Shown here: piece by piece, positions 34,739 to 41,380 of the stretch | How positions within the stretch are numbered: the stretch's first letter is position 1 | How the letters are laid out: every line of letters starts with the position of its first letter | Origin: Leisingera aquaemixtae | Lineage (GTDB): Bacteria > Pseudomonadota > Alphaproteobacteria > Rhodobacterales > Rhodobacteraceae | Length of the DNA stretch: 64,000 bases | Direction: 5' to 3' | Assembly: GCF_019801145.1 (NCBI RefSeq) | Contig: NZ_JAHVJQ010000009.1 | Coordinates: 62,001 to 126,000, forward strand | Program-made: the position numbers and the translations under genes | Notes under the pieces: generated by a model | The model's database searches: none | Told to the model about the DNA's origin: nothing | Seen by the model: only the letters and a program-made list of their open reading frames with translations

Positions 34739-36763
34739 TCAGCCCGGATTGCCCAGCAGCTGGGTGATGCGGCGCACCGCGACGCGGCGGTTGGCGCGCT
34801 CGGCTGCCAGGGTGCTGACGGCCAGGTCGCTTTCGCCATAGCCCTGCACCACCATGTTTTCCGGCGCCACGCCGAAATACTCCGTCAGCGCCAGCGCCAC
34901 GGTTTCGGCGCGCCGGTCCGACAGGGCCAGATTGTAGGTCGCGGCACCCACGGCGTCGGTATGGCCTTCGATCAGGAACACCTCGCCCGGGTTGCGGTCG
35001 ATCAGCTCGCGCAGCGCGTTGCCCAAGGTTGCCAGTTCTTCAGCCTCCTGCGGGCGGATCACCGAGGAGCCGGTGTCGAAATTGACCGAATCCACGTTGA
35101 TCACCGGCGTCAGGCGGCGCACCGCGTCGATGTTGCGGATCTGCGCCAGCGAGAAGCGGCGGTCCACGGTCTTGGCTTCCTGTGCGGCCAGCGCCGCGGC
35201 CAGGTCCTCAGCCGAGACCGCGCCGGTGCTGGAGAAGGCGCGGCGGTTGTCCTGCACCTGCGGCAGCTCATTGACCACCACGCGCTCGGCCTTCTGGGTG
35301 TCGTCGAACAGCACCACGCTGCGGCCGTCCGGCAGCAGTTTGGTGCGGCGCAGCACCCGGCCCTCGGCGGAGCGGATGGTTTTCACCTCAACGCCGTTTT
35401 CGCGCACCACCACGGTGCGGGTGGAGCCGTCCTGGAACCGGTAGGTGGTCACGTTGGAGCCCGGCTGGCGCAGCAGCGCATCATCGTCCTTCAGGACGCG
35501 GTACTGGCCGTCCTGCTCGACGATGGCGCGGTCGCCGGAGTTGGAAACCACCTTGCCGCCGTTGTTGAGCAGGGTGCCGATCGCCAGGGCGCCAAGGCCA
35601 AGCAGGGCGTTGCGCTGGCGGGTGGACAGGCCGCTGTCATCCTCAGTGGCGGCCTTGGCCTGCGGGGCAGGTGCCTGGGCTTCTGCTTGGGCGTTTTCAT
35701 TAACCCCGGTTTCGAATTCCTCGTCAGAGCTGCGCGCGGTGTCCTCGGTGACCACTTCTTCGGTCACTTCGGCCTCGCCCTCGGCAACAGTTCCGTCCGC
35801 GGCTGCCGCGGCGGCGGCGGCAGGCTCGCTGCTCTCCTCGGCCAGGGCATCAGCCTGGGCCTGGCTGTCCTGTTCTACCAGCTCGGGATTGTCCGTTTCT
35901 TCAGCTGCTCCGCCTTGTGATTGGGCAAGGTCCGCTGCGATTTCCTCGGCGCTGGCGCCGGCGGATGCCTCGCCGCTGCCGTCAGCCTGAGGGTCGGTTT
36001 GCACCTCAGTCTCTGCCTGCGCTTCGGCTTCAGCCTGAGCCTCTGCCTGTGCTGCTGCAGCTTGTGCGGCTGCTTCCGCTTGAGCCTGTTCTGCTGCGGC
36101 TTGTTCTTCGGCTGCAGCCTGGGCTTCAGCCGCGACTTGTGCTTCTGCTGCAGCTTGGGCTTCAGCCTCCGCTTGCGCTTGTTGCTCAGCTGCGGCCTGC
36201 GCTTCGGCTTGCTCCTGTGCCAATGCCTCTGCCAGCGCCTGCGCTTCGGCTTCAGCCTGAGCTTCAGTTTCTACTTGCGCCTCGGCTTCTGCAGACTGTT
36301 CCTGTGTGTCCTGCTGCCCGGAGGATTCCGCGGTGACCTCAGCCTGGGTCTGCTCTTCGCTGCCGGTATCGGGCTGGGCCTCGGCTACAATTTCAGCCTG
36401 CGCCCCGGCTGCCTGATCAGCGGCCGCCGTCTCCTCTGCTTCCACAGCACCGATGCCTGCCAGCACGGCGGCGGACTGGAGGTCTGCGGGCAGGGCGGCG
36501 TCAAATGCGCCTTCGCCATAGGCTTGGCAGAACTTGGCAACCTTGCCGGTCTTCTCCTCTATGTCCTGGCCGGCTTCCAGTTTCTTCTGCCGCCGCTCGG
36601 CGCGCTTTCGGCAGCGCTCCACCAGATCGCCGATTTCAGCCGCGGACATCTGCGCGAGGTCAATCCGCTTGTTGCCCTTGTCCTGCGACAGGGCGGGCAG
36701 CGGGGTCGCCAGCGAGATCATCACTGCCAGCGCCGTGGATGATTTGAAAATTCCCGGTTTCAT
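34739..36763 (-). CDS. Large OmpA-family protein with Ala/Glu/Gln repeat linker
   Basis: This is a 674-residue protein from ATG 36763, behind AAAGGA. A signal peptide ends LPALSQ. A short conserved N-terminal domain is followed by about 200 residues made almost only of Ala, Gln, Glu (many AQAEAEAQ-like units), then an acidic stretch, a glycine-containing hydrophobic segment (LLGLGALAIGTLL), a beta-rich region and a C-terminal OmpA domain (GHTDAVG, NLALSDRRAETV, ERANRRVAVRR). The linker probably forms helices or coiled coil and spans the periplasm. It may tether peptidoglycan to an inner or outer membrane partner. Confidence 0.85.
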   Translation of the reverse strand: MKPGIFKSSTALAVMISLATPLPALSQDKGNKRIDLAQMSAAEIGDLVERCRKRAERRQKKLEAGQDIEEKTGKVAKFCQAYGEGAFDAALPADLQSAAVLAGIGAVEAEETAAADQAAGAQAEIVAEAQPDTGSEEQTQAEVTAESSGQQDTQEQSAEAEAQVETEAQAEAEAQALAEALAQEQAEAQAAAEQQAQAEAEAQAAAEAQVAAEAQAAAEEQAAAEQAQAEAAAQAAAAQAEAQAEAEAQAETEVQTDPQADGSGEASAGASAEEIAADLAQSQGGAAEETDNPELVEQDSQAQADALAEESSEPAAAAAAAADGTVAEGEAEVTEEVVTEDTARSSDEEFETGVNENAQAEAQAPAPQAKAATEDDSGLSTRQRNALLGLGALAIGTLLNNGGKVVSNSGDRAIVEQDGQYRVLKDDDALLRQPGSNVTTYRFQDGSTRTVVVRENGVEVKTIRSAEGRVLRRTKLLPDGRSVVLFDDTQKAERVVVNELPQVQDNRRAFSSTGAVSAEDLAAALAAQEAKTVDRRFSLAQIRNIDAVRRLTPVINVDSVNFDTGSSVIRPQEAEELATLGNALRELIDRNPGEVFLIEGHTDAVGAATYNLALSDRRAETVALALTEYFGVAPENMVVQGYGESDLAVSTLAAERANRRVAVRRITQLLGNPG

Positions 36764-36841
36764 TTCGGTTCCTTTCTTGTTCCGGCACGTGGCCGCACAA
36801 GGATAACGGATAAACACCGGGTTAGTTGCGCATCGCGCGGC

Positions 36842-36873
36842 AAAAAGAAAAGCCGCCCCGGGCTGGGGCGGCT
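36842..36873 (-). terminator. Terminator of trpS
   Basis: AGCCGCCCC (36851-36859) and GGGGCGGCT (36865-36873) form a 9-bp stem with loop GGGCT. On the minus-strand transcript it is followed by TTTCTTTTT (36850-36842). It lies 44 bases past the trpS stop. Confidence 0.9.
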
Positions 36874-36916
36874 TGGGTCAGGCTGATTTCCGCTGGCCGG
36901 GCCAGGGCGCTAGGCG

Positions 36917-37945
36917 TCAGAGCGCCGGCGGCGGCACCATGCCGATGATGTCGTAGGTCTGGCGCAGGATCGGCGCGGTGATCGCGCGGGCGCGCTCGGC
37001 GCCGCGGGCCAGGATCTTGTCGATCTCGTCCTGCTGCTGCATCAGCCGTGCCATCTCGGTGGAGATCGGCGCCAGCTTGGAGACCGCCAGATCCGCCAGC
37101 ATCGGCTTGAATTCGGAGAACTGGCGGCCGCCGACGTCGGCCAGCACCTGCTCCACGGTCTGCTCGTTCAGGGCCGCGTAGATATTGATCAGGTTGCGCG
37201 CTTCCGGGCGGTCCTCCAGGCCGTCCGCCTCGGAGGGCAGCGCCTCGGGGTCGGTCTTGGCCTTGCGGATTTTCTTTGCGATGGCGTCGGCGTCATCGGT
37301 CAGGTTGATGCGGCTGGCATCCGAGGGGTCGGATTTCGACATTTTCTTGGAGCCGTCGCGCAGGGACATCACCCGGGTGGCCGCGCCTTCGATCACCGGC
37401 TCGGTCTCCGGGAAGAAGTCCACGCCATAGTCGTGGTTGAATTTGATCGCGATGTCGCGGGTCAGCTCCAGGTGCTGCTTCTGGTCCTCGCCCACCGGCA
37501 CATGGGTGGCGTGGTAGACCAGAATGTCGGCTGCCATCAGTGCCGGGTAGGCAAACAGGCCCAGCGAGGCGTTCTGCTGGTTCTTGCCCGCCTTGTCCTT
37601 CCACTGGGTCATCCGCTGCATCCAGCCCATGCGGGCGACGCAGTTGAACACCCAGGCCAGCTGCGCGTGTTCCGGCACCTGGGACTGGTTGATCAGGATG
37701 GATTTCTCCGGGTCGATGCCGGCGGCAATGAAGCCGGCGCAGAGCTCGCGGGTGGATTTCTTCAGATCCGCGGGGTCCTGCCAGACGGTGATCGCATGCA
37801 GGTCGACCATGCAATAGATGGTCTCGATATCCTTGGCCTGCCAGTCCACGAAGCGCTTCAGCGCACCGAGGTAATTCCCCAAGTGCAGGTTGCCCGAAGG
37901 CTGGATCCCCGAAAACACGCGCGGGGTGAAGCTGGTTTCGCTCAT
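36917..37945 (-). CDS. trpS: Tryptophanyl-tRNA synthetase
   Basis: This 342-residue class I synthetase charges tRNA-Trp. The HIGH-type motif is in [13 protein letters not shown] near the N-terminus and the KMSKS motif in [10 protein letters not shown]. Length is usual for the bacterial enzyme. It has its own terminator and is divergent from a rhomboid-like gene with 99 bases between starts. Confidence 0.96.
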   Translation of the reverse strand: MSETSFTPRVFSGIQPSGNLHLGNYLGALKRFVDWQAKDIETIYCMVDLHAITVWQDPADLKKSTRELCAGFIAAGIDPEKSILINQSQVPEHAQLAWVFNCVARMGWMQRMTQWKDKAGKNQQNASLGLFAYPALMAADILVYHATHVPVGEDQKQHLELTRDIAIKFNHDYGVDFFPETEPVIEGAATRVMSLRDGSKKMSKSDPSDASRINLTDDADAIAKKIRKAKTDPEALPSEADGLEDRPEARNLINIYAALNEQTVEQVLADVGGRQFSEFKPMLADLAVSKLAPISTEMARLMQQQDEIDKILARGAERARAITAPILRQTYDIIGMVPPPAL

Positions 37946-38044
37946 CGCGGAAACTCCCGTCTGGAATTATGCACCATCGTCGCTTACCCATGGGGCCAGG
38001 ATAGGTCAACAGGCGCGGGGGATTCCGTGCCGCAAGGAGTCCGG

Positions 38045-38731
38045 ATGAGCACCCAGCCCCATAATGCCCCCATCAACCCGCTGCCCGCCGCCGTGGTGGC
38101 GCTGGTGCTGGTCATCATCGGCATCGAGGCGGTGTTCTCGCTGGGGGCACGCGGCATCCTGGGCGGTCCGGAGGCGATCGGCTGGCGGCTGGAAGCGGTG
38201 CAATCCTATGCGTTTTCCAGCGATATTTTCTGGTGGATGCAGGAAAGCGGGCGCTGGCTGCCGGAGCATCTGATCCGGTTTGTCAGTTATATCTTCGTGC
38301 ATGGCGCCTTTACCCACGCGCTGTTTGTCTGCGTGTTTGTGCTGGCGATGGGCAAGATGGTGGGCGAAGTGATGGGAGACCTGGCAATGGTCCTCATCTT
38401 CCTGCTGTCCGGGGCCGGCGGGGCGCTGGGCTATGCGCTGCTGGTCAATTCGCCGGTGCCGCTGGTGGGCGGCTTTCCGGCCGTATACGGGCTGATCGGC
38501 GCGTTCACCTTCCTGCTGTGGCGCTCGCTGGCCTCTGTCGGGGCGCAGCAAGGCCGGGCGTTCACGCTGATTGCCTTTCTGATGGGGGCGCAGCTGCTGT
38601 TCGGGCTGCTGTTTGGCGGCCAGAAGGACTGGGTGGCGGATCTGACGGGCTTTGCCACCGGCTTTGGCCTGTCGTTTTTTCTGGCGCCGGGCGGCTGGGC
38701 TCGGATCAGGAACCGCATCCGCCACGATTGA
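38045..38731 (+). CDS. Rhomboid-family membrane protein, probably inactive
   Basis: This 228-residue protein starts at ATG 38045 behind AAGGAG. Six hydrophobic segments and the FVHGAFTH stretch match rhomboid proteases. The active-site serine motif GASGA is replaced by GGFPA at 142-146, with Phe144 at the Ser position. The partner His of the last segment (AHIGG) is Asp199 in ADLTG. Both catalytic residues are therefore lost, while helices and glycine spacing are kept. It is likely a pseudoprotease that binds membrane proteins. Neighbours give no substrate. Confidence 0.82.
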   Translation: MSTQPHNAPINPLPAAVVALVLVIIGIEAVFSLGARGILGGPEAIGWRLEAVQSYAFSSDIFWWMQESGRWLPEHLIRFVSYIFVHGAFTHALFVCVFVLAMGKMVGEVMGDLAMVLIFLLSGAGGALGYALLVNSPVPLVGGFPAVYGLIGAFTFLLWRSLASVGAQQGRAFTLIAFLMGAQLLFGLLFGGQKDWVADLTGFATGFGLSFFLAPGGWARIRNRIRHD

Positions 38732-38814
38732 GGCAAGGGTCTCCCGCCCGCTGTCCAGGCCCCTGGCGGGGCATGTCCAGCCGTTGGGCCAGGCAGCGCG
38801 CGTTGCGCGCTGCG

Positions 38815-38863
38815 GAGTATTTGCCGAGAGGCGCTTCAGGGGCAGGCCTGCCCTGAAGGCGCC
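38815..38863. repeat. GAGTATTT motif with large palindrome in a 229-base gene-free stretch
   Basis: GAGTATTT at 38815-38822 is followed at 38830-38863 by a 34-base near-palindrome centred on GGCAGGCCTGCC, its arms matching with one bulge on each side. This resembles the motif-plus-hairpin at 2297-2342. The surrounding 38732-38960 holds further G/C inverted repeats (GCGCGCGTTGCGCGC) but no gene I can support. Confidence 0.5.
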
Positions 38864-38960
38864 TTACCCAGTGTATTGCCGGCCAATCCCGCCTCAAGGG
38901 TGAACCGCGCGTGCCGCGCGGCGGCTGTGCCGCCCTTGACCCGGGATTTGCCGGGAGGTT

Positions 38961-39158
38961 TCAGCCCTGCTTCTTCAGCGGGCAGGTGCTGAGGCCGAGG
39001 ATCTGATAGAGCGGGCAGTAGCCGATCAGGCCGGTCAGCAGCGGCACCAGGCCGATCAGCCCCCACAGGGTTTGCGGGCCGGTGAAGACCAGCGACAGCA
39101 GGATCAGGCCGAGGATGATGCGCAGGGCGCGGTCGAGAGTGCCTTCGTTGCGGGGCAT
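38961..39158 (-). CDS. DUF2892 inner-membrane protein
   Basis: This 65-residue protein has two membrane segments (about residues 13-26 and 31-46) and Cys48 and Cys59 near the C-terminus. It matches the YgaP-type DUF2892 proteins, which often sit with rhodanese or sulfur-handling genes. It lies 93 bases after a Crp/Fnr gene on the same strand. AAAGGACAG gives its ribosome site. A perfect palindrome is in the gap upstream. Its molecular function is unknown. Confidence 0.8.
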   Translation of the reverse strand: MPRNEGTLDRALRIILGLILLSLVFTGPQTLWGLIGLVPLLTGLIGYCPLYQILGLSTCPLKKQG

Positions 39159-39225
39159 TGTTCTGTCCTTTCGAACTCACTTGCGGAATTGCGAGTTCTT
39201 TCTAGGCCAGACGCGGAGCCCTGTC

Positions 39226-39240
39226 GGTGACAGTGTCACC
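39226..39240 (-). promoter_or_regulatory. Palindromic operator upstream of the DUF2892 gene
   Basis: GGTGACAGTGTCACC is a perfect 7-1-7 palindrome just after the Crp/Fnr stop and 68 bases upstream of the DUF2892 ATG. It is a plausible target of the Crp/Fnr protein encoded next to it. A weaker inverted repeat (GAACTC/GAGTTC, 39174-39199) lies between it and the start. Confidence 0.6.
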
Positions 39241-39251
39241 AAAGCTCAAGC

Positions 39252-39833
39252 TTAATCTTCCGCAATCTGCTCCAGCCCGCGGCGGTCAAGGATGCGCAGC
39301 TGGCCGCGGCCGGTTTCCACCAGCCCCATCCGGGCGAATTCCCGCAGCCGCCGGGTGACAAAGGCGCGGCCGGAAGCGGTTTCGGCAGCCAGCGCGTCAT
39401 GGGTGATGCGGAGGCTGCCGCCTTCCCCTGCAAGCCGCAGCAGCACCCGGGCAAGGCGGGCATCAAAGCCGGTGAGGGCGACATCCTCCACCAGCTGTTC
39501 GTAATCGGCAAAGCGGCGGGCAACGGCGGTCAGCACTTCGCTGCGGAATGCGCCGTCCTCCGACATCGACTGGCGGAAGGCGGGGTGCGGGATGATCTCG
39601 CCCTCCAGCGCGGTTTCTGCCACGCCCTCGGCCGCATAGCTGCGCCCGTCCGTGAGGCAGGCAAAGGTCTGCAGGCAGACGTCGCCGGGGCCGACGCGGT
39701 ACAGCACGACTTCGCGGCCGTTGGCGGCGGTCAGGGTGACCTTGATGCTGCCGGAGGTGAGCCGGACAAAGCCGGGGCACTCCTGCCCGGGGCGGAACAG
39801 CACGGTGCCGGCGGGGCAGGAGAGGCGGCTCAT
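39252..39833 (-). CDS. Crp/Fnr-family regulator
   Basis: This 193-residue regulator is shorter than most of the family at the N-terminus. A cyclic-nucleotide-like sensor domain (about residues 1-105) is followed by a winged helix with LRITHDALAAETASGRAFVTRRLREFARMGLVE. No Fnr-type Cys cluster is visible: there are four Cys residues (6, 19, 53, 58), not in Fnr spacing. The ATG overlaps the murJ stop as ATGA. The neighbouring DUF2892 gene and palindrome suggest a local target, perhaps in redox or sulfur sensing. Confidence 0.82.
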   Translation of the reverse strand: MSRLSCPAGTVLFRPGQECPGFVRLTSGSIKVTLTAANGREVVLYRVGPGDVCLQTFACLTDGRSYAAEGVAETALEGEIIPHPAFRQSMSEDGAFRSEVLTAVARRFADYEQLVEDVALTGFDARLARVLLRLAGEGGSLRITHDALAAETASGRAFVTRRLREFARMGLVETGRGQLRILDRRGLEQIAED

Positions 39834-41380
39834 GCCTGTTTCCGGCGGCTGAGGGCGCTGCGGAACTCCGACAGGCGGAAGGCGCCGAGGGCCTGACCGG
39901 CCGTGAAGTAGACCGTGCCGCCCAGCACCACCAGGCCAAGCAGCGACAGGTAGCGCCAGTAGTCCAGCGTGAACAGCCAGCCGGCGGCAGCGGTCACCGT
40001 GTAGAGCACCGCCCCCATGACGGCGGAGGCCGCCAGGATGCGCCAGGCGCGGCGGCGGAAGCGGGCGTCGAACCGGGCCTCCTCCCCCATGCCGCGGGTG
40101 CCGAGGGCCAGCAGCGCCACCATCGCCCAGCCTGCGGCAGAGGCGGCAATGGCGGGGGCGATCCAGCCCAGCGCCGGTTTCAGGCCAAAGGCCAGGCCTG
40201 CGTTCACCACCATGGCCACCAGCGCATAGCGGAACGGGGTCCTGGTGTCCTCGCGCGCGAAATACAGGGGCTGCAGCACCTTTTGCAGCATGAAGGCAGG
40301 CAGCCCTGCGCCATAAATGGCAACGGCAATGGCGATGGCGGCCACATCCTCCGGGCCGGTGGCGCCGCGTTCATAGAGAACCGAGACCAGCGGCACCGGA
40401 ACCGTCATGAAGGCCACGGCCGAGGGCACCGCCAGCAGCAGCGAAAACTCCCCCGCGCGCGACAGGGCGTCCTGGGAGCCGGTGCTGTCGCCTGCGCGCA
40501 GGCGGCGGGACAGCGCGGGCAGCAGCACGATGCCGACGGCAATACCCACCACGCCCAGCGGCAGCTGGTAGAGGCGGTCGGCAATGAACAGCCAGCTGGC
40601 CGCCTTTTCGATGTCGGATGCCACATACTGGCCGACAACAAGGTTGATCTGGGTGACCCCCATGGCCAGGGCGGCGGGCACCGCCACCCGCACCAGATCG
40701 CGCATCTCGGCATTCCAGCGCGGCAGGCCGGGGCGAAGGACAAAGCCCGCGCGGGCCGCCGCGGCCCAGACCAGCGCCAGCTGGGCCACGCCGGCCACCG
40801 GGACGGTCCAGACCAGCCAGACAATCACATCGCCGCCCAGCACTGCGCCGGCCGTCATGGCCGCGCAGGTGAAGATGTTGAGCAGCACCGGCGCCGCTGC
40901 GGCGGCGGCAAACCGCCCGGTGGCGTTCAGCACCCCGGAGAAGAGGGCTGCCAGCGACATGAACAGGATGTAGGGAAAGACGATGTGGCCGTACCCCACA
41001 GCCATGTCGAAGCGCGCGTCGCCCACGAAACCGCCCGCCGTCAGCCAGACCAGCCCGGGCATGAACACCATGGCCAGCCCGACCAGCGCCAGCACTGCCG
41101 CCGCCAGCAGGTTGAAGGCCTGCTGGGCATAGTGTGCGGGGTCCTCGCCTGCCTCATAGCGTTTGGAGAAGGCCGGGACGAAGGCTGCGTTGAAGGCGCC
41201 TTCGGCAAAGAAGCGGCGGAACATGTTGGGCAGGCGGAAGGCTACGATGAAGGCGTCCAGAACCGGTCCGGGCCCGATGAAGGCGGCAATCAGGATCTCG
41301 CGGGCAAAGCCCAGAAGGCGGCTGGCCAGCGTCCAGAACCCGACGGTCAGGAAACCCGACAGCAATTTGATCGGTTTCAT
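39830..41380 (-). CDS. murJ: Lipid II flippase MurJ
   Basis: This 516-residue MOP-family membrane protein has about 14 hydrophobic segments. It flips lipid II to the periplasm for peptidoglycan synthesis. GFWTLASRLLGFAREILIAAFIG and LPNMFRRFFAEGAFNAAFVP are the N-terminal MurJ signatures. It overlaps glnD upstream and the Crp/Fnr gene downstream, each by four bases, so it is translated in a coupled operon. Confidence 0.95.
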   Translation of the reverse strand: MKPIKLLSGFLTVGFWTLASRLLGFAREILIAAFIGPGPVLDAFIVAFRLPNMFRRFFAEGAFNAAFVPAFSKRYEAGEDPAHYAQQAFNLLAAAVLALVGLAMVFMPGLVWLTAGGFVGDARFDMAVGYGHIVFPYILFMSLAALFSGVLNATGRFAAAAAAPVLLNIFTCAAMTAGAVLGGDVIVWLVWTVPVAGVAQLALVWAAAARAGFVLRPGLPRWNAEMRDLVRVAVPAALAMGVTQINLVVGQYVASDIEKAASWLFIADRLYQLPLGVVGIAVGIVLLPALSRRLRAGDSTGSQDALSRAGEFSLLLAVPSAVAFMTVPVPLVSVLYERGATGPEDVAAIAIAVAIYGAGLPAFMLQKVLQPLYFAREDTRTPFRYALVAMVVNAGLAFGLKPALGWIAPAIAASAAGWAMVALLALGTRGMGEEARFDARFRRRAWRILAASAVMGAVLYTVTAAAGWLFTLDYWRYLSLLGLVVLGGTVYFTAGQALGAFRLSEFRSALSRRKQA

